Shown here one piece after another: positions 32,005-41,180 of a stretch of DNA of 64,000 nucleotides. A program made the translations under genes and the position numbers. The number at the start of each line of letters is the position of its first letter. Position 1 is the first letter of the stretch. The notes under the pieces were generated by a model. It was not told the origin of the DNA. It was given only the letters and a program-made list of their open reading frames with translations, and ran no database searches. The stretch comes from Bacillus carboniphilus (GTDB lineage Bacteria > Bacillota > Bacilli > Bacillales > JC228), in contig NZ_BAAADJ010000014.1 in NCBI RefSeq assembly GCF_039522365.1, positions 114,010-178,009 of the forward strand. Direction: 5' to 3'.

Positions 32005-32526
32005 TTATGTTCTCTCACTTTTGGAAAAGCGTGAATGACTTTTCCGAGTAATGGGTCCATATGACTCTCCAAGCCTTTTAAATATTGGTTTTTGGTAACT
32101 ACCTGTTCGAGCATTAGTTTGGGTGTTACGCTTTTCGTCTTCTCGCAAACCCGTATAAGATTGTAAGAGCCTTTTAGCCGTATTCAAGGACATTTGAACT
32201 CTTGGATTTCTAATAGAGGAATTTAATTCACCTAAATGTGGTAAGTTTTGAAAATCTTCTTTTGTAGGAGGGATGTGAAAAGTAAATCCATTACATTGGA
32301 CGAGGACATCCGACTGTTGTTGACTAAATTTAGGGTTATTAGAGAAATGTAACCCTTTCTTTTCGGCTTTTCCTTCTTTAAGCAGCTTAACAATGGCTTC
32401 GTGTTTTAATTTGTACAAATACTTATTATTGGTTGCTGTTTTGGCATGGCGATTCACAGTGAATATGGCTTTTGCCAATGTTTGAGGGGTCAGTGAATCA
32501 GGATTTGTCTTTGTAGACCTATGCAA
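32005..32526 (-). CDS. ykyB: YkyB family protein
   Basis: 173 residues, recognised from TVNRHAKTA, KYLYKLK, GLHFSNNPKFSQQQSDVLVQ and IPPTKEDFQNLPHLG, which are strongly conserved in Bacillus YkyB. Function unknown. The C-terminus is basic and variable. TTG start at 32526 with AAAGGAG nine bases upstream. Same neighbour relation to cheV as in B. subtilis. Confidence 0.9.
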   Translation of the reverse strand: MHRSTKTNPDSLTPQTLAKAIFTVNRHAKTATNNKYLYKLKHEAIVKLLKEGKAEKKGLHFSNNPKFSQQQSDVLVQCNGFTFHIPPTKEDFQNLPHLGELNSSIRNPRVQMSLNTAKRLLQSYTGLREDEKRNTQTNARTGSYQKPIFKRLGESYGPITRKSHSRFSKSERT

Positions 32527-32633
32527 GTGGTAAGACTCCTTTCGAAATTAGATTTGTCTTCTTTATGTAGAAGGCTTGTTTTCATTATACAGCGTATCTT
32601 TGGTAATGCAAGGAAATATATCTCAAAAATTAG

Positions 32634-32669
32634 AAAGAAGTCACCCTTAGGTGAAGGAGTGACTTCTTT
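32634..32669 (-). terminator. terminator of the proline/tyrosine-rich gene
   Basis: AAAGAAGTCAC / GTGACTTCTTT (32634-32644, 32659-32669) with an inner CCTT/AAGG pair; T-rich on the minus side. Confidence 0.75.
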
Positions 32670-32691
32670 GGGAATACACTTGGAATGATGG

Positions 32692-32967
32692 TTATTGACT
32701 TGGATAAATGTTGATGGTTTCTTGTATAGGATATCCTCCCGTACCGTAGTAAGACCCATATGGTTGGTATGCTGGATATGGCATAGGATAAGGTGCTGGA
32801 TATGGTGGATAGTAATAAGGAGGTCGATAGAATAATGGAGCAGCTGCGAGACCTGCTAGACCTCCAAGAACAAACGGGAAAAATGGAAAAAATCTTGAAT
32901 CATGTTGATTTCTAAACTGAGGTTGAAATGACCCATGTGGATGAATTATATGTGGGGCATATTGCAT
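32692..32967 (-). CDS. proline/tyrosine-rich protein, spore-coat-like
   Basis: 91 residues from ATG 32967, which has GAGGAGGACATAT upstream. A short glycine/alanine hydrophobic stretch (FVLGGLAGLAAAPLF) is followed by a region of PPYYYPPYPAPYPMPYP type. Such Tyr/Pro-rich short proteins are common as spore coat or exosporium components in Bacillus; that is inference from composition. No catalytic motif. Confidence 0.7.
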   Translation of the reverse strand: MQYAPHIIHPHGSFQPQFRNQHDSRFFPFFPFVLGGLAGLAAAPLFYRPPYYYPPYPAPYPMPYPAYQPYGSYYGTGGYPIQETINIYPSQ

Positions 32968-33086
32968 ATATGTCCTCCTCTCTTTGTCTACTCGTTCATA
33001 TTTAGTGTATGGGGAAATAGACGACCTGCGCCTGTCCAAAAATAATACGGGCTATTACCTAGAATGTTGCATCCATGCACAAGGCC

Positions 33087-33213
33087 GTTGATTTCCGTTG
33101 CAGGTGCTTGCTTTCCGTGGGCGGTCCGGGAGCCTCCTCGTCGCTTTCGCTCCTGCGGGGTCTCCCTTGTCCCTTCCTCCCACAGGAGTCAAGCACCTTC
33201 CACTCCAATCAAC
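33087..33213 (+). repeat. 127-bp palindromic dispersed element, copy A
   Basis: Ends in inverted GTTGATT / AATCAAC. Inside, GGTGCTTG pairs with CAAGCACC and CTCCTGCGGG with CCACAGGAG, so the whole can fold into a long branched hairpin. GC-rich against the background. An inverted copy at 52842-52968 differs at only two positions. The rest of 32968-33363 holds nothing else I can support apart from the ykuE terminator. Confidence 0.9.
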
Positions 33214-33335
33214 TGGAGTTTAAATCAAACTTACCAAGAAGTCATCTACTTTTATAAATTTGCGGTTTTAAAAACGCTTATTGCTTTGCCAGGCTGTTGC
33301 CACGTCGAGTCTCCCTTAGAAAAAAAGAAAAAAAA

Positions 33336-33356
33336 AAGCACCCAACAAGAGCGCTT
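33336..33356 (-). terminator. terminator of ykuE
   Basis: On the minus strand AAGCGCTC TTGTT GGGTGCTT with wobble pairs, then ten or more T residues. Confidence 0.65.
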
Positions 33357-33363
33357 CTTTCAT

Positions 33364-34230
33364 TTATTGCTTTGATTCTAGAGTAAAAATGGTGATCTCT
33401 GGTCGCGACAAGAATCTGAATGGAAGACGGGTTGTACCTAATCCGCGATTAACGTACAGTGTCAAAGGATTCCCACTATCAATCTCATATAGACCATCAT
33501 AATAATTTTCAGCATAAGGTGGCTTTACAAGAGCACCTAAAAATGGAATCTTAATTTGTCCACCATGACTATGTCCGCTTAGTTGTACATCGAAGCCAAA
33601 GGAAGAAGCCACATCTGCTAAATCAGGTGCATGTGAAAGTAGTAATTTAAATGCATCCTTGTTCATATTCGTCATTGTTTGGAAGTCTGGCTTTCCTAAC
33701 ATCGCATCGTCAATGCCAGCTAGGTAAAAATAATCTTGTCCTTTTGTAATGGGAACTACTTCATTTTTTAATAAAGTAAATCCTGAACGCTTCATGATCT
33801 GTCCATATAGATTTGTTCCATATCCACCATGGTCATGATTTCCGTATACCGCAAATTTCCCAAGGGGAGCGCTTAAAGCTTGAAGGTAAGGAATAATGCC
33901 ATCAGGATTTAGATAATTTTGTGGTTCGTCCATGAGATCCCCTGTGAAAACAATGATATCGGGTTTCTCGTTTTCAATTTTTTGGATGATTGATTTGAAG
34001 TGTTGTATATCATAATGAAAGCCAAGGTGGGTATCACTAAATTGAATAATTTTTGTACCTATAAAGCTTTTTGGAATATTTGGCTTTTCTATGGAATATG
34101 AATTTATTTCTAGCCAAAAAGGTTCCAAATGCTTGGCATAATAATAGCCTCCAAATGCGGAGGCTACAGTAGCACCGACTGTTTTGAACCCTTTTTTTAA
34201 AAATCTTCTTCTTGAGATGTTTTCTTTCAT
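33364..34230 (-). CDS. ykuE: Tat-exported metallophosphoesterase YkuE
   Basis: About 288 residues. The N-terminus ENISRRRFLKKGF is a twin-arginine signal, as in B. subtilis YkuE, a known Tat substrate bound to the wall. Calcineurin-like motifs follow: SDTHLG, TGDLMD, YGNHDHGG, LSHAPD, SGHSHGGQ. Two-metal phosphoesterase outside the cell. The start may be ATG 34230 or 34245; neither has a strong site. Confidence 0.9.
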   Translation of the reverse strand: MKENISRRRFLKKGFKTVGATVASAFGGYYYAKHLEPFWLEINSYSIEKPNIPKSFIGTKIIQFSDTHLGFHYDIQHFKSIIQKIENEKPDIIVFTGDLMDEPQNYLNPDGIIPYLQALSAPLGKFAVYGNHDHGGYGTNLYGQIMKRSGFTLLKNEVVPITKGQDYFYLAGIDDAMLGKPDFQTMTNMNKDAFKLLLSHAPDLADVASSFGFDVQLSGHSHGGQIKIPFLGALVKPPYAENYYDGLYEIDSGNPLTLYVNRGLGTTRLPFRFLSRPEITIFTLESKQ

Positions 34231-34437
34231 ATTATCCCAACCCATTTTGCTTTATCTAAAACTAGTTTCACGTCTCTTTTATTCTTATATACTATCAGAG
34301 TCTGTATAAAATGAAAATTATCAGCTTTATCCAAAACACCATCATTTGCTTTGACAAAAGGGATTCTCTTCTTATAAAGTTAACAGAGAGTACTAGTTTT
34401 ATATCCTTTAAGTCTCATAAGAGAGGGGACATAAGAA

Positions 34438-34659
34438 ATGAAACCATTAGCAAAAATGGAAGTGTGTGTCCTTCCTTGTAACGGTGGATATATAAAAATT
34501 TGGATTTATGGCTATAGAAAAGCTGGAGATTTCGGAAGAGTTGTAGCGGTTTTTGGAGACACCAATGTCACGGCAAAAGGCTACAACCGAAAAAAGACCA
34601 TAATACGCTCTATTTCAAAGCTAAATCAAATCATACTTGACCAACAAAAAGGACTTTAA
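34438..34659 (+). CDS. small protein, unknown function
   Basis: 73 residues, basic, probably a small beta sheet (VCVLPCNGGYIKIWIYGY, GRVVAVFGD) plus one helix. GAGGGGA lies ten bases before the ATG and a terminator follows. No family recognised. Stands alone between ykuE and the lipoprotein gene. Confidence 0.6.
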   Translation: MKPLAKMEVCVLPCNGGYIKIWIYGYRKAGDFGRVVAVFGDTNVTAKGYNRKKTIIRSISKLNQIILDQQKGL

Positions 34660-34668
34660 TTTTTTACA

Positions 34669-34708
34669 GGAGCCGCCTGCTACTTTTCGTAACTGACGGC
34701 TCTTTTTT
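34669..34708 (+). terminator. terminator of the 73-residue gene
   Basis: GAGCCG / CGGCTC stem (34670-34675, 34697-34702), T6 follows. It overlaps the 3' end of the convergent lipoprotein gene. Confidence 0.75.
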
Positions 34709-35420
34709 CTAATGCTTCCCAGGACTGGATAAAAGAATTTTTATTGACTTTTGCTTGCTTTTGTCCACTTAATGGGTCATTTAAATAAACATATTGATCG
34801 TTATATCCCACTAAGACAACTACATGAAGGTCTAGTGGCGTTTTTATAGTTTCTCCTTCGTGATCCCAAGATTCCCATCTATTGGGTAATTTATAATCTC
34901 CCGTTGTCCAAATAACCACAGGAAAGCCTTTTCCAACATGGTTTAATATCGTTTGGAAAGATTCACCCGTTAAATTACGAGCTTTTCCTTCCATATATTC
35001 ATTTACTAAATCTTCAATCGGCTTATCAAAGACGGCATAGCCCTTTTGTTTCCCGGTCATATCTCCAACAAATCCTTTAGCAGGATTTCCCCATCGAACA
35101 ATATCATTATTAGTTTCCACAAGTGGATCTGAATCTTTCTTAACTTTTTCTGCTAATTCCAGCTTATCTACTTCGATACCTGCGTATTGAAGCATCATTG
35201 TAGTACTTGTTACTTCACATCCATATTTCAACTCAGGGTTTTGTTTGATTAACGGAACATCTAATACAATTTCTTTTTTCACTTCTTGTTGGAGATCTGC
35301 AATTGGTTCATAATTGACAGTAGTAGGGGGTTGATCAATATCAGCCTCAGGTTTAGAAGCATTGTCCTGCTGACATCCTAAAAGGGGAAAGAGGATACCT
35401 ATATACAAGATCCACTTCAA
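34680..35420 (-). CDS. lipoprotein with C39-like peptidase domain
   Basis: 246 residues from TTG 35420, which has AAGGAGG upstream; the longer frame to 35654 runs under the divergent ykuI and has no site. A lipobox (FPLLGC) predicts a lipid anchor. The Peptidase_C39_2 domain has its cysteine in KYGCEVTSTTMML and histidine in DLHVVVLVGYN. Related to B. subtilis YvpB-type proteins. Extracellular cysteine protease or inactive binding protein; substrate unknown. Confidence 0.82.
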   Translation of the reverse strand: MKWILYIGILFPLLGCQQDNASKPEADIDQPPTTVNYEPIADLQQEVKKEIVLDVPLIKQNPELKYGCEVTSTTMMLQYAGIEVDKLELAEKVKKDSDPLVETNNDIVRWGNPAKGFVGDMTGKQKGYAVFDKPIEDLVNEYMEGKARNLTGESFQTILNHVGKGFPVVIWTTGDYKLPNRWESWDHEGETIKTPLDLHVVVLVGYNDQYVYLNDPLSGQKQAKVNKNSFIQSWEALEKRAVSYEK

Positions 35421-35525
35421 TCCCTTTTCCTCCTTCTGAACGTTCCTAAAACGTTCACTTATAGGATGGTCCAAAAGATTCTTAACATGTGTATAAAGAA
35501 ATGGAAGATAAGGGGTGTTTGAATC

Positions 35526-36746
35526 ATGAAAATTGACCCTCTTGAAATAATTACTAACCTTCAAAATATAATTCCCACATATGATCCGTTTTTTAGTGCT
35601 GAGGAACGTAAAATTGTAGGCTACGAAGTCATTGGCAAGTTTGTGAAAAATCATATTGCATTAGATATTGATGCTTTTTTGATGGATCAACAGGTGCCCG
35701 AAGAATATCGACTAGAAGCTTACCACCACCTGTTAAAAGTAGCAATTGATCATTATCTTCAGGATCATCAAACAGGCTTCTTAGCTATTAGAATAGACCC
35801 TGAAATTCTCCTGTATGATGACAAAGAGTACCTGCTGCAAATGATTTTAGAAAAAGAAAAACTAGGTATTAATCCTTCACAAATAGTCTTAATTTTACCT
35901 GAAGAGAATTTAAAAGGAATCGAGGGTACCATCGAGCATTGTGTTCAATATATAAAAACTTTTGGGATTAAAATATCAATAGAAAACGGGGAATCTAGTG
36001 GTGTCCGGTTAGAAAGAATTGCTCCACTTTCACCACATTTTATCCGAATAAATCTTTCATCGTTAAAGTCATTATCTCAATCCATTGGAATGGATGAGAC
36101 TTTACATGCCTTAAGTTCTTTTGCACGTAAAACAGGAGCTACATTAATGTTTGATAAAATTGAAATGGAGTATCAATTACGGATAGCTTGGAAAAATGGA
36201 GGACGATTTTTACAAGGTCCTTACCTTTCAGGGGCATCCCCCATTTTTGATCAACATCCTGAAAGGGTAGAACAGCTGAAAAATGACCTTTCTAGATTTA
36301 TCACGTATGAAAAAAGGAAGTTAGAAGCCTTATATCGATTGGAGCAAACCTTAAATCAAGACTTACAGGCTGTCCTAGAAAAAGGAAGAATTCTATCTGG
36401 ATGGGATGCAATTATTGAAGAAGCATCTAAGGTTTTAGGTCAGAGAGCTTTTAGAGTTTATATTTGTGATGAAAATGGATACCAGGTTTCGGCAAATTTA
36501 CTCCGTTCGGGGACTGGTTGGAGTAAACAAGTAGAGTACATTCACAAAAATTGGAGCTGGAGACCCTATTTTTTAGAAAATGTTTTTAAAATGAATGTGC
36601 TCAAACAAGGACTATTATCTGATTTATATAGTGATATTGATACTGGTGAGTTAATTCGGACATTTTCCATTCCTATCAACAGTGAGTATTTTATGTTCAT
36701 CGACCTTTCCTATTCGTATCTCTATGAGGAGGAAAATTTACTTTAA
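35526..36746 (+). CDS. ykuI: EAL-domain c-di-GMP protein YkuI
   Basis: 406 residues: a divergent EAL domain (1 to about 250, GYEVIGKF in place of the EAL motif) and a C-terminal PAS/Cache-like YkuI_C domain. B. subtilis YkuI binds c-di-GMP but shows little or no hydrolysis and has been linked to zinc and exopolysaccharide control. Same order as in B. subtilis. AAGGGGTG upstream of the ATG at 35526. Confidence 0.9.
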   Translation: MKIDPLEIITNLQNIIPTYDPFFSAEERKIVGYEVIGKFVKNHIALDIDAFLMDQQVPEEYRLEAYHHLLKVAIDHYLQDHQTGFLAIRIDPEILLYDDKEYLLQMILEKEKLGINPSQIVLILPEENLKGIEGTIEHCVQYIKTFGIKISIENGESSGVRLERIAPLSPHFIRINLSSLKSLSQSIGMDETLHALSSFARKTGATLMFDKIEMEYQLRIAWKNGGRFLQGPYLSGASPIFDQHPERVEQLKNDLSRFITYEKRKLEALYRLEQTLNQDLQAVLEKGRILSGWDAIIEEASKVLGQRAFRVYICDENGYQVSANLLRSGTGWSKQVEYIHKNWSWRPYFLENVFKMNVLKQGLLSDLYSDIDTGELIRTFSIPINSEYFMFIDLSYSYLYEEENLL

Positions 36747-36833
36747 GCTTCCAAAAATTTAATAGGTTAATGAAATGAACGTAGTGGAAAGGTAAGTTTA
36801 AAGTGAATCTTCCTTTAGACAGGAGGTATGAAA

Positions 36834-37070
36834 ATGAGTCAATTCATTATTATTTTAGCTTTGGCAGCAGTAGTCATATCCATTTTCTCCTTGGTTTTCA
36901 CCTTCTCTGTAGCGAGAGAACGAAAGGTAGTTCGAGGAGAGTTAGATACTAAAATACCTGAGAGTGTCAAGGATCATCCCTTTACACTTAATCCTGTGTT
37001 TCTGTCTTATATCATTGGTCTAGGAGTTGTCTTGCTTTTTATCATTTATTTAGCCTTTAAGTTTTATTAA
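36834..37070 (+). CDS. small membrane protein
   Basis: 78 residues with two membrane helices (FIIILALAAVVISIFSLVF and FLSYIIGLGVVLLFIIYLAF) joined by a charged loop of about 30 residues. ATG 36834 is spaced seven bases from AGGAGG. A strong terminator follows. No family recognised. Confidence 0.72.
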   Translation: MSQFIIILALAAVVISIFSLVFTFSVARERKVVRGELDTKIPESVKDHPFTLNPVFLSYIIGLGVVLLFIIYLAFKFY

Positions 37071-37077
37071 AAGGAAG

Positions 37078-37110
37078 ATCCCCCTTGTATGTTACAAGGG
37101 GGATTTTTTT
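37078..37110 (+). terminator. terminator of the small membrane protein gene
   Basis: Twelve-base perfect stem ATCCCCCTTGTA TGT TACAAGGGGGAT, then T7. Confidence 0.9.
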
Positions 37111-37310
37111 GGGTATACAAGTAATATCTACCGAATATAAATGAAAAAGGACAAACGAATACAATTTTCAACAGGCTTTTCAAAAAAACCATGACGAAGA
37201 GGACTGATGATGTCAGTATATGTTGTGAATTTACGAACGATTATAGGCATAAGTTGGACCAGATGTTGTTACAATTTTTATACAACCTTACAAAGGGGAG
37301 CGAAGTAATC

Positions 37311-37943
37311 ATGAAAAAAATAGCAGCAGCGTTCATATTTATAGTTGTCATATTCAGTTCAACGCAGTTCACATTTGCAAATGAAGGGTTAACAAAGGGA
37401 CAAGCTATTTCTATCGTGAAAGATACCTTTCGTGTCCAAGTATCCTTGTCAGAGGAACTAAGAACAATGGAAGAGGTTTTTGAACTGTTAAAGCCCTATA
37501 TGACCAGTGATTATCGTTCCAAATTCTTAGAGGAGAACCTAGTATATATAGATGGAAAGTATCAAACACTTGGGTCTGACTTTGCACCATACTATATTCC
37601 ATTCTTTCACTACAATAATGAAACGAAGTTCATGTTTAAGGATGGAGTTGGATATGTATATGAAAAAGTGGATGCTTCATCGGAGGGGCCAGTTCGTTAT
37701 CAAGATGGATACATGGGGGTAGAAATCATAAAGGATAATGGGGAGTGGAAAGTCCATAATATTTTAAGAAATGAGGACATTGAGTCATTGATTGATAAAG
37801 AAATTAGTAATGCGTCAGTAACGTTGGATGTTGCTCAGGTGAAATTATCAGAAAAGATTACATCGTTTATCCCTTCAATCTTTTATATTCCGATTTATCA
37901 TGCTTCACTATTGATGGGACAAGCACAGCGTCTATTGGCTTAG
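37311..37943 (+). CDS. secreted protein, DUF3993-like
   Basis: 210 residues from ATG 37311 (GGGGAG upstream) with a signal peptide (KKIAAAFIFIVVIFSSTQFTFA). The mature part is mixed alpha/beta with YMTSDYRSKFLEENL and FKDGVGYVYEKV, resembling the DUF3993 family of Bacillus by memory. Function unknown. The upstream extension of the frame to 37191 has no start with a binding site. Confidence 0.65.
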   Translation: MKKIAAAFIFIVVIFSSTQFTFANEGLTKGQAISIVKDTFRVQVSLSEELRTMEEVFELLKPYMTSDYRSKFLEENLVYIDGKYQTLGSDFAPYYIPFFHYNNETKFMFKDGVGYVYEKVDASSEGPVRYQDGYMGVEIIKDNGEWKVHNILRNEDIESLIDKEISNASVTLDVAQVKLSEKITSFIPSIFYIPIYHASLLMGQAQRLLA

Positions 37944-38005
37944 GTAAACCTACTTGAATAGTTCTATTCTATTGGGAGTAGATTATTCAATGAGGTGATT
38001 ATATT

Positions 38006-38149
38006 TTGCTACCAACGGTTAAGTGCCCAAAATGTCAAAGAGAAGAAGCGATGAATCAAGTTTTAACGGCTCAATCGAATCAAAATGTGATCTATGAGTG
38101 CCCAAGCTGTCATTTTCTACTACGGAATATTGAAACAAAAAAGGGGTAG
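38006..38149 (+). CDS. small zinc-ribbon protein
   Basis: 47 residues from a TTG with GAGGTGATT upstream. Two cysteine pairs, CPKC and CPSC, 25 residues apart form a probable zinc ribbon. Short and not tied to a named family; it may bind nucleic acid or protein. Lies between the secreted protein and darB. Confidence 0.65.
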   Translation: MLPTVKCPKCQREEAMNQVLTAQSNQNVIYECPSCHFLLRNIETKKG

Positions 38150-38223
38150 TTTCAAGGAGCAAAAAACATAATTATATGATACACTGTTTCATGGAGACAT
38201 AAAAATTTAGGGAGTCATGCAAA

Positions 38224-38664
38224 ATGATGAGTCTTCAAAACAGTGATTTTTTAAAAGCAACTTTAGATGAACTAATTATACCAGCCGAGAGAGTGGCACA
38301 TGTGCAAATGGGAAATAATTTGGAACATGCATTGTTAGTTTTAACGAAAACAGGCTACACAGCTGTTCCTGTGCTTGATGCTCATTTCAAGTTACACGGC
38401 CTCATAAGTACACCACTTATTCTCGATCATATTACTGGACTTGAAAGAATACAGTTTGAAAGCTTAGATGAGTCTAAGGTAGAACATGTCATGAAACAAG
38501 AAATTCCTCGTATTCAAAAAAATGGACACTTTCAAAAGGCCCTTTCTTTACTAGTAGATAATCCCTTTGTCTGTGTAGAGGATTCTGATGGATATTTTAT
38601 CGGGATATTAACAAGAAGAGCCTTACTAAAGCAACTACAGAAGAATATTCGCCACATACAATAA
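38224..38664 (+). CDS. darB: c-di-AMP-binding CBS-domain protein DarB (YkuL/CbpB)
   Basis: 146 residues, two CBS motifs. VAHVQMGNNLEHALLVLTKTGYTAVPVLD is almost the same as in B. subtilis DarB. In that organism, apo-DarB binds Rel and pyruvate carboxylase and c-di-AMP releases it, linking potassium/c-di-AMP level to (p)ppGpp. The K+ channel gene ktrC is 11 kb downstream. TAGGGAG before the ATG. Confidence 0.93.
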   Translation: MMSLQNSDFLKATLDELIIPAERVAHVQMGNNLEHALLVLTKTGYTAVPVLDAHFKLHGLISTPLILDHITGLERIQFESLDESKVEHVMKQEIPRIQKNGHFQKALSLLVDNPFVCVEDSDGYFIGILTRRALLKQLQKNIRHIQ

Positions 38665-38672
38665 ACCAAGGG

Positions 38673-38705
38673 GAGGCTCCAGTCAGTGGGGTCTCTTTTT
38701 TTATT
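38673..38705 (+). terminator. terminator of darB
   Basis: GAGGCTCC / GGGGTCTC (38673-38680, 38688-38695), T7. Confidence 0.75.
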
Positions 38706-38724
38706 TTTTATAGGAGGATCAATC

Positions 38725-40221
38725 ATGGATGCTATAACCCAACAAGTTAAACAAACCAAGAGACCTTTCGTTTTAATTTCGGTCATGCTTGCCATGTTTA
38801 TGGGAGCAGTAGAGGCAACGATTGTGGCTACGGCTATGCCCGCCATAGCAGCAGATTTGGGAGGCTTTTCATCATACAGTTGGGTATTTTCATCCTACTT
38901 GTTAATGAATGCTGTAACGGTCCTTATTTACGGTAAGCTTGCTGATATATTCGGACGGAAGCCGGTTATGACCTTTGGTATTCTAGTTTTTTTACTAGGG
39001 TCTGTACTATGTGGTTTTGCAGAATCCATGACATTTTTAATTGTTGCCAGATTTATTCAAGGTTTTGGTGCTGGAGCCATTTTACCAATAGCTACTACAA
39101 TAGTGGGAGACATTTATACCAAAGAAGAAAGAGCCCAAATACAAGGCTATCTTGCTAGTGTGTGGGGGATTTCTGCTATTAGTGGACCAGCTATCGGAGG
39201 GTTACTTGTAGAATTCGTAACATGGAGATTTGTTTTTTGGGTTAACATCCCATTAGGCATTTTGTCTTTACTAGGGATTTGGTTTTTTCTACACGAACAT
39301 ATTGATAAAAAGGAAAGGAAGATTGATTATAAAGGTTCCATACTATTAACGGTTAGCCTTTCTGTCATTATGTATGTGTTAGTGGAAGGTGGAGTTCGTT
39401 TTGAATGGGTGTCATTACCTGTTCTAGGCTTATTCACGTTCTCTTTCTTATTACTTTTTATTTTCTATTTTCATGAAAAACGCATACAAGAACCGATGGT
39501 GCCTTTTACATTATGGAAGGAAAAATCGATCTTGATTGCTAATGTTGTATCTTTAACAACAGGTGTCATTTTAATGGGTCTCACTAGCTTTATTCCAACA
39601 TTTGTTCAGGGGGTTATGGGTTATTCACCTATAATAGCTGGATTTACTTTAACTACCATGTCGATTGGATGGCCGATTGCTTCCACAGTTGCTGGAAGGT
39701 TACTACTGAAAATAGGATATCGAGTCACAGCATTATCTGGAGGTGTTTCTTTAGTTATAGGAACTACCATATTGGTTACTTTACATAGTCATTCATCTCC
39801 CATAATGGTTGCAGTTGGATCCTTTTTTGTAGGAGTAGGTATGGGATTAACCACCACTTCCTTTATTGTCTCGATTCAATCCACTGTTAATTGGGAGCAA
39901 CGTGGGATTGCAACAGCCAGTAATGTTTTTATGCGGAACCTCGGAACTACGATTGGTGCCGCTTTGTTGGGTGGAATTTTAAATAGTAAAATTGCGTCCT
40001 ATATTCATAATTCTTCGGTTAGGGGTAGTGAGAATTATACGGTAGATTCAACCAATCTCCTGTTGGACGTAGAAAAGAGATCAGACTTACCACAGTCCAT
40101 TGTAGAAATGCTCCAAGAAGGATTGGCAAACGGACTCCATGTGGTGTATATCGTTGTTTTTAGCTTTGCCCTGTTAAGTTTCGTTCTTCTTTTTCTTTTC
40201 CCAAGAGATAAACGAGTATAA
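38725..40221 (+). CDS. MFS multidrug exporter, DHA2 (14-helix) type
   Basis: 498 residues, 14 predicted helices. Motif A GKLADIFGRKPVM and motif C region SGPAIGGLLVEFVTWRFVFWVNIP are those of EmrB/QacA drug:H+ antiporters. AGGAGGATCAATC before the ATG. In B. subtilis the MFS gene here (ykuC) encodes a shorter 12-helix protein, so this is probably a replacement, not an orthologue. Substrate unknown. Confidence 0.88.
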   Translation: MDAITQQVKQTKRPFVLISVMLAMFMGAVEATIVATAMPAIAADLGGFSSYSWVFSSYLLMNAVTVLIYGKLADIFGRKPVMTFGILVFLLGSVLCGFAESMTFLIVARFIQGFGAGAILPIATTIVGDIYTKEERAQIQGYLASVWGISAISGPAIGGLLVEFVTWRFVFWVNIPLGILSLLGIWFFLHEHIDKKERKIDYKGSILLTVSLSVIMYVLVEGGVRFEWVSLPVLGLFTFSFLLLFIFYFHEKRIQEPMVPFTLWKEKSILIANVVSLTTGVILMGLTSFIPTFVQGVMGYSPIIAGFTLTTMSIGWPIASTVAGRLLLKIGYRVTALSGGVSLVIGTTILVTLHSHSSPIMVAVGSFFVGVGMGLTTTSFIVSIQSTVNWEQRGIATASNVFMRNLGTTIGAALLGGILNSKIASYIHNSSVRGSENYTVDSTNLLLDVEKRSDLPQSIVEMLQEGLANGLHVVYIVVFSFALLSFVLLFLFPRDKRV

Positions 40222-40260
40222 AATAGATATGGCTCGTCAGTCGAGCGAAGGAGGGAGAAT

Positions 40261-41118
40261 ATGCACTTTTCAGATTTCAAGCTATTAAGTGTTCTAGCAC
40301 AAGAAATGAATATGAGAAAGGCTGCAGAGAAACTGTTTGTGTCCCAACCCGCACTTTCACAACGACTCCAATCCATTGAAAAAGACTGGGGTGCACAGCT
40401 CTTTTTACGATCTCAAAAAGGGTTAACCTTGACACCTGCTGGAGAGAAAGTGATTGATTATGCAAACCTGGTTATTGAACAAGAAGAAAAGGTTCGCGAA
40501 GAGCTTTCTTTAATGGAGTCGAAGGTATTCGGTACATTAAAAATTGCTTGTGCGTCCATTGTAGGGCAGAACTGGTTACCACGAATCTTAAAACAATTTG
40601 TTACCCTTTATCCTCAAGTTAAAATATCCCTCATTACCGGATGGAGTAGTGAAATTTTAGAGTCCGTTTATGAAGGTGACGTACATATAGGTATTATTAG
40701 AGGAACACCTGATTGGAAAGGGAAGAAAATTCATTTGTTTAAAGACCATCTTTACTTAGTGGACCGAGAAATTCAGAATGTAAATGAAGTGCTTGAAACA
40801 GACAGGCCATTTATTCAATTTAAAAGTGATTCCAATTATTATCAAGAAATTCAAGATTGGTGGCATCGTCATTTTCAGACAACACCAAAGAGAACGATTG
40901 TAGTGGACCAAATCGAGACTTGTAAGCAAATGACCTACAACGGAATTGGTTATGCGATTTTACCTGAGATTACTTTACAATCTCATACGAAAGAGGTTTC
41001 CAAGATTCCTTTAATGGATGAAGATAAAAAACCGATAGGGAGAGATACCTGGCTATTGGGCTATGATTCTGCTTTCGAACTAAAACAGGTTCAAGCATTT
41101 ATTGACCTGATTAAATAG
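40261..41118 (+). CDS. ccpC: LysR-type citrate-responsive regulator CcpC
   Basis: 285 residues. N-terminal LysR helix-turn-helix (MNMRKAAEKLFVSQPALSQRL) and ligand domain with SLITGWSSE, IGIIRGTPDWKG, QIETCKQM and GRDTWLLGY, all closely matching B. subtilis CcpC, repressor of citrate synthase and aconitase genes. AAGGAGGG before the ATG. In conserved position before dapH. Confidence 0.92.
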   Translation: MHFSDFKLLSVLAQEMNMRKAAEKLFVSQPALSQRLQSIEKDWGAQLFLRSQKGLTLTPAGEKVIDYANLVIEQEEKVREELSLMESKVFGTLKIACASIVGQNWLPRILKQFVTLYPQVKISLITGWSSEILESVYEGDVHIGIIRGTPDWKGKKIHLFKDHLYLVDREIQNVNEVLETDRPFIQFKSDSNYYQEIQDWWHRHFQTTPKRTIVVDQIETCKQMTYNGIGYAILPEITLQSHTKEVSKIPLMDEDKKPIGRDTWLLGYDSAFELKQVQAFIDLIK

Positions 41119-41180
41119 TTGTTTATGACGCTTTTCTTTGATAAAGTATTTGTAGCGCTTTACATAAGGAGGACATATTG

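Noticed and set aside
32800..33300. Short open frames across the 127-bp element, with a LISVAGACFP-like translation in both copies
   Set aside because: The frames exist because the element is GC-rich and repeated; there is no binding site and the same frame appears in both inverted copies.
41138..41166. Sigma-A promoter TTGATA-17-TACATA before dapH
   Set aside because: The transcript would start after the AGGAGG site, so it could not be translated; the real promoter must be elsewhere.
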